Below are positions 1-8,174 of a stretch of DNA of 64,000 nucleotides, piece by piece (within the stretch, counting starts at the first letter, position 1; every line of letters begins with the position of its first letter). The notes beneath the pieces are model-generated. The model had not been told where the DNA came from, searched no databases, and saw only the letters and a program-made list of their open reading frames with translations. The position numbers were made by a program, and so were the translations under genes. The stretch spans positions 4,026,001 to 4,090,000 of the forward strand of contig NZ_CP080269.1 of the NCBI RefSeq assembly GCF_019431355.1, read 5' to 3'. This stretch comes from Paenibacillus sp. R14(2021) (GTDB taxonomy: Bacteria > Bacillota > Bacilli > Paenibacillales > Paenibacillaceae).

Positions 1-1
1 A

Positions 2-100
2 CGAGGTCATCCGTCATTAGTTAACGATTTAGAAGTTGATGTAATAAAACCTAACATAGATGTTGACAGAATAGTCGATCAGCTTTTACAATACAGGTAA
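2..100 (+). CDS. C-terminal end of an unidentified upstream protein (partial)
   Basis: An open frame runs in from the left edge for 32 codons and stops with TAA, ending in IVDQLLQYR. The final segment looks like an amphipathic C-terminal helix. The family cannot be recognised from so few residues. The next features are a riboswitch and an ABC transporter, so this is probably the end of a separate transcription unit. A chance open frame cannot be excluded. Confidence 0.4.
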   Translation, partial: RGHPSLVNDLEVDVIKPNIDVDRIVDQLLQYR

Positions 101-112
101 ATGTAAGGTTGG

Positions 113-142
113 TTGACAAATGAATAGAGGTTCTCGGTATCG
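113..142 (+). promoter_or_regulatory. Possible sigma-A promoter for the riboswitch/ABC operon
   Basis: A consensus TTGACA at 113-118 is followed after about 17-19 bases by weak -10 candidates (GTATCG/TATCGC). It sits just ahead of the riboswitch, where a promoter is expected, but the -10 match is poor. Confidence 0.35.
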
Positions 143-159
143 CATACGGGAACAACATG

Positions 160-285
160 CTGTCTAGGGTTCCGTGATCGGCAACGATCAGTCTGGTCCA
201 AGAGGCGGCGTATGGCGTGAAGGCTCGCAGGCAGGCGTTGTCCGGAAGCACCATATAACACGGAAGGACAAAAGCCTGGGAGATC
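160..285 (+). promoter_or_regulatory. Guanidine-I (ykkC subtype 1) riboswitch aptamer
   Basis: The RNA contains the hallmark ykkC blocks in order: CTAGGGTTCCG (164-174), CTGGTCCAAGAG (about 193-204), a variable hairpin, ACACGGAAGGACAAAAGCC (about 258-276) and GGGAGA. In established biology, subtype-1 ykkC RNAs bind guanidinium and switch on carriers or guanidine-degrading enzymes. Its 3' part overlaps a terminator hairpin, so ligand binding should permit read-through into the ABC transporter. Subtype-2 ykkC RNAs bind ppGpp, PRPP or nucleotides; the gene downstream fits subtype 1 better, but ligand identity is inferred. Confidence 0.85.
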
Positions 286-309
286 TCTCCTTAGGCTTTT
301 TCTTTTTTT
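270..309 (+). terminator. Riboswitch expression platform: intrinsic terminator
   Basis: AAAAGCCT at the 3' edge of the aptamer pairs with AGGCTTTT, with an inner GGAGA/TCTCC stem, followed by a T-rich run. The left arm is shared with conserved aptamer bases, which gives mutually exclusive folds: aptamer (gene on) or terminator (gene off). Confidence 0.85.
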
Positions 310-385
310 CAAGACGAAACGGCAGACTCCATCCTTCGCTGAGCGCCGCCGATTTCATCCAAAAAGAGACGGGAGTGGGGAGAAC

Positions 386-1396
386 ATGAAACAAATGAAA
401 CGATCCATCACACTGCTTTTGCTTATTGCCATGCTTACTGTGCTTGCAGGCTGCGGGGGTTCCAAGGAAGCGGCGTCCGGTTCGAGCGGCGAACCGATCA
501 CGATCGCGCTCAGCCCATGGCCGGGCTGGTTTTTCTGGTACCTGGTCGATGAGAAAGGCTTCTTCGATAAACACGGCGTGAAAGTCGATTTGAAATGGTT
601 TCCGGTATACAGCGACTCCCTGCAGGCGCTTGCGACCGGCAAGGTCGACGCGAACAGCCAGACGCTTAGCGACACGCTCGCGCCGGCTTCGAAAGGCATC
701 GGACTGAAGACCGTGCTCGTCAACGACAACTCCTTCGGCGGCGATGCCATCGTCAGCAAGCCCGATATCCAATCGATTCAAGACTTGAAGGGCAAGACCG
801 TTGCAACGGAGCTTGGAACCGTCGATCATCTGCTGCTCTTGACGGCGCTCGACAAGAACGGCCTGACCGAGAAGGATGTTAACTATGTGAACATGACCGT
901 CAACGATGCAGGTCCTGCGTTTATCTCCGGCAAGACCGATGCTTCCGTCCTGTGGGAGCCGTTCCAGACGAAAGCCGTCAAGGAAGGCAAGGGCAAGGTG
1001 CTCTTCTCCTCCAAGGATACGCCCGGTCTGATTCCGGATCTGCTCGTCTTCCGCGACAGCGTCGTGAAGGATCGCCCGGATGACATTCAGAAGATTGTTG
1101 ATGCTTGGTTCGATGCGCTGGATTACTTCCAATCCCACCAGGATGAAGCGATTGCCATTATGGCGAAGAAGGCCGAGACGACGCCCGAGGACTTCAAGCT
1201 GGGTCTGGGCAGCATCAAGCTGTTCACGGCCGCGGATAACGTGAACGCGTTCGGCAAGCGGGAAGATTACACATCGCTGTCCTATACGGCGAAGAAAACA
1301 GCCGACTTCCTGAAGAAGCTGGATATGGTGGATGAAATCAAAGACTTCGACGCCTTGTTCGATCCCCAGTTCGTAGAAAAAGCCGCCAAGGAGTGA
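386..1396 (+). CDS. ABC transporter substrate-binding lipoprotein (NitT/TauT, SsuA-like)
   Basis: This 336-residue periplasmic-type binding protein is exported as a lipoprotein: the N-terminus has a basic start, a hydrophobic stretch and the lipobox LAGC at about residue 23. The remainder matches the NMT1/SsuA-like fold, with the early segment ALSPWPGWFFWYLVDEKGFF and a GKVDA stretch typical of aliphatic sulfonate, nitrate, taurine or thiamine-precursor binders. It starts at ATG 386 behind GGAGTGGGGAG. It is the first gene of a binding protein-permease-ATPase operon under a guanidine-I riboswitch, so guanidine or a guanidino compound is a plausible ligand. The fold is clear; the substrate is inferred from the riboswitch only. 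Confidence 0.9.
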   Translation: MKQMKRSITLLLLIAMLTVLAGCGGSKEAASGSSGEPITIALSPWPGWFFWYLVDEKGFFDKHGVKVDLKWFPVYSDSLQALATGKVDANSQTLSDTLAPASKGIGLKTVLVNDNSFGGDAIVSKPDIQSIQDLKGKTVATELGTVDHLLLLTALDKNGLTEKDVNYVNMTVNDAGPAFISGKTDASVLWEPFQTKAVKEGKGKVLFSSKDTPGLIPDLLVFRDSVVKDRPDDIQKIVDAWFDALDYFQSHQDEAIAIMAKKAETTPEDFKLGLGSIKLFTAADNVNAFGKREDYTSLSYTAKKTADFLKKLDMVDEIKDFDALFDPQFVEKAAKE

Positions 1397-1403
1397 TTTG
1401 CTG

Positions 1404-2204
1404 ATGAACGCGCCTAAACGCCGAAAGCCTCACCGGTTCCAAATCTTCAAAGATATCGGCGGAAGGCCGTTTGCCTTCACTGCCGGGTTCTCGTTCCTGC
1501 TGCTTCTCGCCTTCTGGTCGGCGCTGAGCTACACGCAGGCGGTCAATCCTGTTTTCCTGCCGACGCCGGATAAGGTGCTGACGGAAATGTTCAAGCTGCT
1601 CGGCACGAGCGATTACTGGCATCATATCGGCATCAGCGTATTCCGGGTATCGGCAGGGTTCCTGCTCGCCTGCATCATCGGCATTCCGATCGGCATCTTC
1701 GCCGGCACGTTCAAATACGGGGAGGCGTTCGTAGAGCCTCCAATGGAATTCATTCGTTACATGCCGGCCGTTGCGTTCATTCCGCTCATCATGGTGTGGG
1801 CGGGAATCGGGGAATGGGCGAAAATCCTGCTCATCTTCATCGGCTGCTTCTTCCAGCTCGTGCTGATGGTGGCCGACAACACGCGCCGCGTCTCGGCCGA
1901 TCTGCTGCAGGCATCGTTCACGCTCGGCGCCGGCCGCTGGAAAGCAATCGAGACGGTGCTCATTCCCGCGATACAGCCGCAGCTGATGCATACGCTCCGC
2001 CTCATTCTCGGCTGGGCATGGACCTATCTCGTCGTCGCGGAGCTTGTCGCCGTCAACAGCGGCCTCGGCTATGCCATTATGAAAGCACAGCGCTTCTTGA
2101 ATACAGATCAAATTTTTGTCGGCATTATCGTTATCGGCCTGCTGGGGCTGATCAGCGATCGGATTTTCGCCTTCTTGAACCGCAGATTTTTCCCTTGGGC
2201 ATAA
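1404..2204 (+). CDS. ABC transporter permease (NitT/TauT, SsuC-like)
   Basis: This 266-residue integral membrane protein of the binding-protein-dependent permease family forms the channel of the importer. About six hydrophobic segments are visible, and the EAA loop that contacts the ATPase is present (ASFTLGAGRWKAIETVLIPA). It begins 7 bases after the binding-protein stop. A TTG at 1398 is in frame, but ATG 1404 is better spaced from AAGGAG at 1388-1393, so I chose 1404. It is co-transcribed with the genes on both sides and therefore controlled by the upstream guanidine riboswitch. Confidence 0.9.
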   Translation: MNAPKRRKPHRFQIFKDIGGRPFAFTAGFSFLLLLAFWSALSYTQAVNPVFLPTPDKVLTEMFKLLGTSDYWHHIGISVFRVSAGFLLACIIGIPIGIFAGTFKYGEAFVEPPMEFIRYMPAVAFIPLIMVWAGIGEWAKILLIFIGCFFQLVLMVADNTRRVSADLLQASFTLGAGRWKAIETVLIPAIQPQLMHTLRLILGWAWTYLVVAELVAVNSGLGYAIMKAQRFLNTDQIFVGIIVIGLLGLISDRIFAFLNRRFFPWA

Positions 2205-2269
2205 GCGGCTGGTACGGGCAGCGCGCATAACGTATCGTCCCAAACGCGAAGAAATGGGGAGTGAGCATC

Positions 2270-3124
2270 ATGGAAGCATTGAAGAAGCAGGATACGGCGC
2301 CAGAAGCGGAGGCGCAGGCGCAGGTGCAAGCTGCTCCACCGGGAGCAGCGGCGCGCACCGGCGCAAGGCAGCAGGGAGAGATCGTCGTCTCCGGCCTGCA
2401 CAAAGTGTATGAATCGAGGAAGAGTCGGTTCGAAGCGCTCAAAGACATTGATCTCACGGTCGGCGCCAATGAGTTTGTTACCATCGTCGGACCGTCCGGC
2501 TGCGGGAAGTCGACGCTGCTGCGCATCGTGGCAGGGCTCGATGAGCTGACGGACGGCACCGTCAAGCTCGACGGCGAAGAGGTGGTCGGGCCAGGCGCGG
2601 AGCGGGGCATGGTGTTCCAGGGCTACACGCTGTTCCCTTGGCTGACCGTCAGGGAAAACATCGAATACGGACCGAAGCTGAAGGGCATCCCCACGCTGGA
2701 CCGCCGTGCGATCAGCAACCACTTTCTGAAAGTCATTAAGCTGGAGTCGTTCGCGGGCGCTTATCCGAAACAGCTCTCCGGGGGAATGAAGCAGCGGGTC
2801 GCCATCGCGCGGGCGCTGGCCAATCGTCCGAAGGTGCTCTTGATGGATGAGCCGTTCGGAGCGCTTGATGCGCAGACGAAGCTGGAGATGCAGGAGATGC
2901 TGCTGGACGTATGGGACAAGGAGAAGACGACCGTACTGTTCATTACGCACGATATTGAAGAAGCGATCTTCCTGTCGCAGCGCATCGTTGTTATGGGGGC
3001 GAACCCCGGGCGAATGCTGAAGACGTTCGAAGTGAAGCTGCCGGCGCAGCGGACGCCGGAAGTGCGGGACTTGCCTGAATTTCTGCTGCTTAAGCGGGAG
3101 CTGGGTCAGTTGCTCAAGCACTAG
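2270..3124 (+). CDS. ABC transporter ATP-binding protein (NitT/TauT, SsuB-like)
   Basis: This 284-residue ATPase energises the importer. Visible motifs are Walker A GPSGCGKST, Q-loop FQGYTLFPW, signature LSGGMKQR, Walker B VLLMDEP and the switch histidine in FITHDI. The first 40 residues are an Ala/Gln/Glu-rich extension not needed for the fold. A GTG at 2261 is in frame, but ATG 2270 has the better spacing from GGGGAG. It closes the three-gene operon. No urea carboxylase, guanidine carboxylase or hydrolase is present in this window. Confidence 0.9.
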   Translation: MEALKKQDTAPEAEAQAQVQAAPPGAAARTGARQQGEIVVSGLHKVYESRKSRFEALKDIDLTVGANEFVTIVGPSGCGKSTLLRIVAGLDELTDGTVKLDGEEVVGPGAERGMVFQGYTLFPWLTVRENIEYGPKLKGIPTLDRRAISNHFLKVIKLESFAGAYPKQLSGGMKQRVAIARALANRPKVLLMDEPFGALDAQTKLEMQEMLLDVWDKEKTTVLFITHDIEEAIFLSQRIVVMGANPGRMLKTFEVKLPAQRTPEVRDLPEFLLLKRELGQLLKH

Positions 3125-3170
3125 CCTTACATGTAAGCGGCAGCCAATACCAACCTGGGAGTGATTGCAT

Positions 3171-3302
3171 ATGGCAAGATCCGGACCGGCGAGAAATCCG
3201 GAAGGCAAAGGAAGCGCAAGACACCGGAATAAACGGTTATTGGCTGGGCTTGGACGTATTGTCATCTTCTTGTTTTTCCGTCATCCTGCTGCTCGAATGT
3301 GA
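3171..3302 (+). CDS. Possible small basic membrane-associated protein (43 aa)
   Basis: ATG 3171 follows a good ribosome site (GGGAG, 8-9 bases away) and opens a 43-codon frame: a basic, Gly/Arg-rich first half, then a short hydrophobic stretch (GLGRIVIFLFF). Its stop lies inside the intrinsic terminator at 3285-3317, as is common for a last gene in an operon. I recognise no family. It could equally be a chance ORF. Confidence 0.35.
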   Translation: MARSGPARNPEGKGSARHRNKRLLAGLGRIVIFLFFRHPAARM

Positions 3303-3318
3303 GCGGCGGGATTTTTTG
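3285..3318 (+). terminator. Intrinsic terminator after the ABC operon
   Basis: CCTGCTGCTC pairs with GAGCGGCGGG (G-U pairs allowed) around a short loop and is followed by ATTTTTTGTTTT. Confidence 0.75.
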
Positions 3319-3395
3319 TTTTCAGGAGCCCGGGAGCCTGCGGAAACAGGCACTTCTTGCGGCGGGTTCGCCAATTGTTGGCGTTTGTGCCTAAT

Positions 3396-3425
3396 GCATA
3401 AGAAAATGGGAGGGGATGAATACTA
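3396..3425 (+). promoter_or_regulatory. Candidate sigma-G type promoter for spoVT
   Basis: GCATA at 3396-3400 and AATACTA at 3419-3425 are separated by 18 bases, close to the forespore sigma-G pattern. In Bacillus subtilis spoVT is sigma-G-dependent, which supports the assignment. It lies about 120 bases before the start codon. Confidence 0.5.
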
Positions 3426-3545
3426 TGGTCAGATCGATAATCACCTTTTTCAAGGATCCTCTCCTCTTGAATAATAAAGCAGCAGCAGCATGCCAATCGT
3501 CCAGTCCAATTCAAAACCTTCCAAGGAAAGTGGGGCAACTAGAAC

Positions 3546-4088
3546 ATGAAAGCAACTGGAATTGTCCGTCGTATCGATGATCTCGGCCGGGTCGTCATCC
3601 CTAAGGAAATCCGCCGTACACTGCGCATACGCGAGGGCGACCCGCTGGAAATCTTCGTTGATCGCGATGGTGAAGTGATTCTGAAGAAGTATTCCCCAAT
3701 TGGTGAGCTTGGCGATTTCGCCAAGGAATATGCGGAATCCCTCTCGGAGAGCACGAACCATATCACGCTGATCACGGATCGGGATAATATCATTGCCGTA
3801 GCCGGCGCGCCGAAGAAGGAATACTTGGAGAAGCAGATCGGCTCTATGCTGGAGAACTGCATGGATAATCGCAAGACGGTCGTGGAATCCGGCGGCGGCT
3901 CGTTCGAAGTGGTGAAAGATGTCGGCGAGTCGTTCACGTCGGTCGTGGCGGCTCCGATCGTAGCCGGCGGCGATCCCATCGGCACGGTCGTGCTGCTGAG
4001 CAAGGACGAGTCGATCAAAATGGCGCAAATGGAAACGAAAATGGCGGAGACCGCGGCCGGTTTCCTTGCGAAGCAAATGGAACAGTAG
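3546..4088 (+). CDS. spoVT: Stage V sporulation transcriptional regulator SpoVT
   Basis: This 180-residue forespore transcription factor has an N-terminal AbrB/SpoVT swapped-hairpin DNA-binding domain (residues 1-50, with VRRIDDLGRVVIPKEIRRTL) and a C-terminal GAF-like domain. Length and layout match the family exactly. In spore formers SpoVT tunes the sigma-G regulon in the forespore, affecting spore coat, germination and resistance. It starts at ATG 3546 behind AAGGAAAGTGGGG. It appears monocistronic, with a sigma-G-like promoter upstream and a terminator directly after it. Confidence 0.97.
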   Translation: MKATGIVRRIDDLGRVVIPKEIRRTLRIREGDPLEIFVDRDGEVILKKYSPIGELGDFAKEYAESLSESTNHITLITDRDNIIAVAGAPKKEYLEKQIGSMLENCMDNRKTVVESGGGSFEVVKDVGESFTSVVAAPIVAGGDPIGTVVLLSKDESIKMAQMETKMAETAAGFLAKQMEQ

Positions 4089-4097
4089 CGAGCGACA

Positions 4098-4138
4098 AGC
4101 TTCTTTGGAGGGTAATGCCTTCAGGGAAGCTTTTTTTA
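4098..4138 (+). terminator. Intrinsic terminator after spoVT
   Basis: AAGCTTC at the left arm pairs with GAAGCTT at the right arm, followed by a run of seven T. Confidence 0.8.
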
Positions 4139-4241
4139 CGTGGGAGGGCCGTAGCGGCGGGTACGCTTCGAATTCGCTTGGGATCAAGAGGAGGCAGGGC
4201 ACTTCTTCTTCTCCCGCGGGTCAACGCAGCCATGTTTAGGG

Positions 4242-4247
4242 TATAAT
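4242..4247 (+). promoter_or_regulatory. TATAAT -10 element upstream of the flippase gene
   Basis: A perfect TATAAT lies 25 bases before the GTG start at 4272. No convincing -35 is seen, so only the -10 half is supported. Confidence 0.35.
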
Positions 4248-4271
4248 GGGAGAAGGAGAAGAGACAGGCAG

Positions 4272-6182
4272 GTGCGGAAGTTGAAACAAAGGCAGGGGGA
4301 ACGAGCCGATACGCCGGGAAGCGGCCGTAAGCTTGAGGCTAGGGGAACTGACGCGGTTCCGGCGGGGCCGGGATTAGCGCGAGACCAAGCTTCTGGGCGA
4401 AGCGCCGAGAAGCAGCGGCTGCAGCGCCATGAAGACGCTGGGTTCGGTGATGGCGTTCATGAACAGGCTGCCGCAAGTGAGGGGAGCCTGAGCGAAGGGA
4501 CGTACAGCGGTGGCGGAGCCGCAAGAGACTCCCATGATAACGGCGGCAGGGGGCCGACGTTTCTTAAAGGCGCGGCGCTCATGGGCGCTGCGATGCTCAT
4601 CAGCAAGACACTAGGAACGCTGCAAAAAATTCCGCTTCAAAATATTGCCGGCGACCGCGTGTTCGGCATCTATAACGCGGTTTATCCGATCTATCAGCTG
4701 CTGCTCGTCATGGTGACCGCCGGCTTCCCGGTTGCCGTATCGCTGCTCGTCGCGGAGCGCGAAGCAGCCGGTGACGCGGGCGGGTCGAGGCGAGTGCTTG
4801 GTGCCAGTTCATGGCTGCTCGCGATGGGCGGCTTAGCGTGCTTCATCCTGCTCTGGCAAGGCGCGCATGTCGCCGCGTCATGGTTCGGCGATGCGGCGGC
4901 CGCGCCGGCGGTGCGGGCTTCGGCCCTTGCCCTGTGGGTCGTGCCCCTCATGGCGGCATTTCGCGGTTATTATCAGGGCAGGGGGAATATGCTGCCATCG
5001 GCGGTGTCGCAGCTGTCCGAGCAGACCGTACGCGTTGCCGGCATGCTGACGCTGCTGATGGCCGGCTGGCATCTGGGCTGGTCGGATGATAAACTGGCAG
5101 CCGGGGCGACGGCCGGTTCAGCCATCGGAGGCACGGCGGGCCTCGCTGTCCTCGCCGGCTATTGGCTGCGGGAGCGGCGCGGGCTTGCCGGAGGAGCGGG
5201 CCGATCAGCGTCCAAGCTTGCCTCCCGGCAGAATGCCCAGGCGGAAGGGCTTCTGTCCATCATGATGCGGCTTGCGGCGCTCGCCATTCCGGTCACGCTG
5301 GGCGCCCTTGCGGTTCCGGCGCTTGGCGTGGTGGACGCGTTTACGGTTCCGCGGCTGCTGCACGGAACCGGTCTGCCGCAGGACGAAGCGATGACGCTAT
5401 TCGGCCTGTACAGCCGGGGCCAGCCGCTTGTGCAGCTGGTCGTCATGGTTGCGGGCGCGATGGGCGGGGCATTCGTCCCCGCGCTTGCGGGCTCTCTCGC
5501 GCGCGGCGATGCCGCGGCCGTGCGGCAGCAGGCGGCCATCGTGCTGCGGGCCGCATGGGGTATCGGCACAGCCGCGGCTTTGGGGCTCGCGCTGCTGGCC
5601 GAGCCCATCAATATGATGCTGTACGCGGACGCTGACGGCTCGCGTACGTTCGCCCTTGTCGGGTGCACGGCGCTTGCCGGCACCGTCAGTGCGCTTACGG
5701 CGGCCGTGCTGCAAGGGCTGGGCGCGGTGCGCACCCCGGCCCTGCTCATGCTGGCCGCGGCTGCGCTGAAGGCGGCGCTGAACGCCGCCCTCGTGCCGGC
5801 CTTCGGCACGGCCGGCGCCGCCTGCGCCGGCATCGCTGCGCTCACGGCGGCCGCCCTGCTGGGCTCGGGAGCCGTCTGCCGGGCCGCCGGCGCGGCTGTG
5901 CCCGCGCGGCGCGCCGCGGGCATAGGACTCGCACTCGCGGTCATGGCCGCGGTGCTCGTCCTGGCCGAGCGCGGCGGCGCCCCGCTGCTCGGCCTTGCGC
6001 TGCCGCCGCGGGCGGCAGCTGCAGCGCTCGCGCTCGGGGGCACCGCCCTCGGCGGAGCGCTCTTCGCCGCCGCCGTGCTGCGCTTCGGCGGCCTAACCGC
6101 GCGCGAGCTGCGCGCGCTGCCCGGCGGCGATGTGCTCGCCGCCGCGCTGATTAAATGGCGGCTGCTGCCGCAAGACGCCTAG
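4272..6182 (+). CDS. MOP-family polysaccharide flippase, SpoVB/YabM-like
   Basis: This large multi-pass membrane protein (636 aa) belongs to the MATE/MOP polysaccharide exporter group that includes SpoVB, YabM and MurJ, which flip lipid-linked sugars. The conserved entry into the fold, FLKGAALMGAAMLISKTLG then IPLQNIAGDRVFGIYNAVYP, begins at about residue 95. Around 14 hydrophobic segments follow. The first 95 residues are hydrophilic, Gly/Arg/Glu-rich and probably disordered, making the protein about 100 residues longer than B. subtilis YabM. The start is GTG 4272 (TTG 4281 is an alternative). The second half is extremely GC- and Ala-rich. Position between spoVT and mazG matches yabM; the lipid substrate is not known. 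Confidence 0.88.
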   Translation: MRKLKQRQGERADTPGSGRKLEARGTDAVPAGPGLARDQASGRSAEKQRLQRHEDAGFGDGVHEQAAASEGSLSEGTYSGGGAARDSHDNGGRGPTFLKGAALMGAAMLISKTLGTLQKIPLQNIAGDRVFGIYNAVYPIYQLLLVMVTAGFPVAVSLLVAEREAAGDAGGSRRVLGASSWLLAMGGLACFILLWQGAHVAASWFGDAAAAPAVRASALALWVVPLMAAFRGYYQGRGNMLPSAVSQLSEQTVRVAGMLTLLMAGWHLGWSDDKLAAGATAGSAIGGTAGLAVLAGYWLRERRGLAGGAGRSASKLASRQNAQAEGLLSIMMRLAALAIPVTLGALAVPALGVVDAFTVPRLLHGTGLPQDEAMTLFGLYSRGQPLVQLVVMVAGAMGGAFVPALAGSLARGDAAAVRQQAAIVLRAAWGIGTAAALGLALLAEPINMMLYADADGSRTFALVGCTALAGTVSALTAAVLQGLGAVRTPALLMLAAAALKAALNAALVPAFGTAGAACAGIAALTAAALLGSGAVCRAAGAAVPARRAAGIGLALAVMAAVLVLAERGGAPLLGLALPPRAAAAALALGGTALGGALFAAAVLRFGGLTARELRALPGGDVLAAALIKWRLLPQDA

Positions 6183-6239
6183 CCTTTTACCGACTGCGTT
6201 GATACGTTTATGCGTTCAAGATAAAGGAGGAAGATCGAT

Positions 6240-7718
6240 ATGCAACCTACGATTACCGTCGTCGGACTCGGATCCGGCGATGAGAACCAGCTTACGCTCG
6301 GCGTGTGGCGCAAGCTGCAGGAAGCGGAGCACCGCTACGTCCGCACGGACAAGCATCCGATGATGCGCCTGTTCAGCGATAATGAGCTCGCCTACGAAAC
6401 CTTCGACTCGCTGTATGAGCAGATGGATTCGTTTCCCGATGTGTACGAAGCGATTGCATCAAGCTTGATTGAACAAGCGGCTGCGAAGAAAGCCTTGATC
6501 TATGCGGTGCCCGGCCATCCGATGGTGGCAGAGCGCTCCGTGCAGCTTCTTCGCGAACGCTGCCCGGAAGCCGGAATCGACCTGCATATTCTCGGCGGTG
6601 AGAGCTTCCTCGACCAAGCCTTCACCCGGCTTGGCTTCGACCCGATCGAAGGCTTCCAGCTCCTCGACGCTGCGGAGCTCAAGCCGTCGTTGATCCGCAC
6701 GGAGCTACATACCGTTATCGGTCAAGTGTATGACGAATTCACGGCCTCCGATGTGAAGCTGACGCTGATGGAGCTCTTGCCGGATGACTATCCCGTGACG
6801 ATCGGCCATGCGCTCGGCGTGCCGGGGGAAGAGAAGATCTTGACCGTGCCGCTCTACGAATTGGACCGCACGCCGGGCTACGGCAACCTCTCGCTCATTT
6901 GGCTGCCGCGCTCCACCGATGAGCGTCTGCGCAACCGGACATTCGAGCGGCTGCATGAAATCGTCGCGATTCTGCGCAGCCCCGAGGGCTGCCCGTGGGA
7001 TATGGAGCAGACGCACCAATCCATACGCAAGAACTTCATCGAAGAAACCTATGAAGCGATCGAAGCGCTCGACAATGACGACCCGGACGGCATGCGCGAA
7101 GAGTTCGGCGATGTGATTTTGCAGGTGATGCTGCACAGTCAGATGGAAGAGGAAGTCGGTACGTTCTCGGTGTATGACGTCATTCAATCGCTTAACGAGA
7201 AGCTGCTGTTCCGCCATCCGCATGTGTTCGGGGATTCCGCTGCCGGCGATGCGCAGGAGGCGCTTGAGAACTGGGAGCAGATGAAGGCCGAGGAGAAGCG
7301 CCGCAAAGGCATCGATCCTTCCCAAGCCTCGCAGCTTGACGGCATTCCGCCGGATCTGCCTGCGCTCATGAAAGCGTACAAGCTCCAGAAGAAGGCGGCG
7401 AAGGTCGGGTTTGACTGGAACGAAATCGGTCCGGTGCTGGACAAAATCGAAGAGGAGCTTGGCGAGCTTCGCGAAGCGATCGCGCATCAGGATGCGGAAG
7501 AACAAGCCGGCGAACTCGGCGATCTGCTGTTTGCCGCAGTGAATGCGGCGAGGTTCATCCAAGCCGACCCGGAAGAGGCGCTGGCGCGCACGAATATGAA
7601 ATTCAAGAAACGATTTTCATATATTGAGGAGCAGCTTCGTATAAGCGGGCGTTCCTTTGACCAAACTGATTTAACAGAGATGGATCGCTACTGGGAAGAA
7701 GCCAAGCGGCTGCCCTAG
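6240..7718 (+). CDS. mazG: MazG-family NTP pyrophosphohydrolase with N-terminal tetrapyrrole-methylase-like domain (YabN)
   Basis: This 492-residue two-domain protein starts at ATG 6240 behind AAAGGAGG. Residues 1-220 form an SAM-dependent tetrapyrrole-methylase-like domain (VVGLGSGDENQLTLG). Residues about 230-490 carry tandem MazG regions, with the metal-binding signature EETYEAIEAL followed by EEFGDVILQ, and a second repeat (ELGELREAI, ELGDLLFAAVNAARF). MazG enzymes hydrolyse NTPs to NMP and PPi, helping to clear aberrant or stress nucleotides. The fusion is standard for Firmicute YabN, and placement between yabM and hup is conserved. The function of the N-terminal domain is not established. 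Confidence 0.95.
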   Translation: MQPTITVVGLGSGDENQLTLGVWRKLQEAEHRYVRTDKHPMMRLFSDNELAYETFDSLYEQMDSFPDVYEAIASSLIEQAAAKKALIYAVPGHPMVAERSVQLLRERCPEAGIDLHILGGESFLDQAFTRLGFDPIEGFQLLDAAELKPSLIRTELHTVIGQVYDEFTASDVKLTLMELLPDDYPVTIGHALGVPGEEKILTVPLYELDRTPGYGNLSLIWLPRSTDERLRNRTFERLHEIVAILRSPEGCPWDMEQTHQSIRKNFIEETYEAIEALDNDDPDGMREEFGDVILQVMLHSQMEEEVGTFSVYDVIQSLNEKLLFRHPHVFGDSAAGDAQEALENWEQMKAEEKRRKGIDPSQASQLDGIPPDLPALMKAYKLQKKAAKVGFDWNEIGPVLDKIEEELGELREAIAHQDAEEQAGELGDLLFAAVNAARFIQADPEEALARTNMKFKKRFSYIEEQLRISGRSFDQTDLTEMDRYWEEAKRLP

Positions 7719-7899
7719 CAAACCATTCAGAAGAATCGTCAAAAAACGGCTAGTTTCCTCATAAAACTGCAAAAAATTTTTCCAGTCAGGCAGGATTTAT
7801 TTGCTAACAGGCAGAATACTAGTTTTGAGGAAATTAGGCGATGCGGCGGCGACAACGCTGCCTACAACCATATTTGAAATTTTAGGAGGCAATTTTACA

Positions 7900-8172
7900 A
7901 TGAACAAGACAGATCTGATCAACAACATTGCAACAAAAAGCGGTTTGACAAAGCGTGATGTAGAAGCCGTATTGAATGGCTTCCTAGGTGAAGTAACCGA
8001 CGCTCTTGCAGGCGGCGACAAAGTACAGCTGATCGGTTTCGGCACGTTCGAAACGCGCAAACGTTCCGGCCGCACGGGCCGCAACCCGCAAACAGGCAAC
8101 CCGATCACCATCGCGGAATCCAAAGTTCCAGCGTTCAAAGCCGGCAATAAATTGAAAGACGCGATCAAGTAA
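7900..8172 (+). CDS. hup: DNA-binding protein HU
   Basis: This 90-residue HU-type nucleoid protein begins MNKTDLINNIATKSGLTKRD and contains the DNA-arm motif RTGRNPQTGNPI. It binds and bends DNA as a dimer. An in-frame TTG at 7801 would add 33 residues, but ATG 7900 follows a strong TTTAGGAGG and gives the canonical HU N-terminus and length, so I use 7900. It lies just before hslR, the gene order usual in Paenibacillus relatives. Confidence 0.96.
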   Translation: MNKTDLINNIATKSGLTKRDVEAVLNGFLGEVTDALAGGDKVQLIGFGTFETRKRSGRTGRNPQTGNPITIAESKVPAFKAGNKLKDAIK

Positions 8173-8174
8173 GC

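Noticed and set aside
5159..6043. 294-codon minus-strand ORF under the flippase gene
   Set aside because: Ala/Ser/Pro-rich reverse frame of extremely GC-rich coding sequence.
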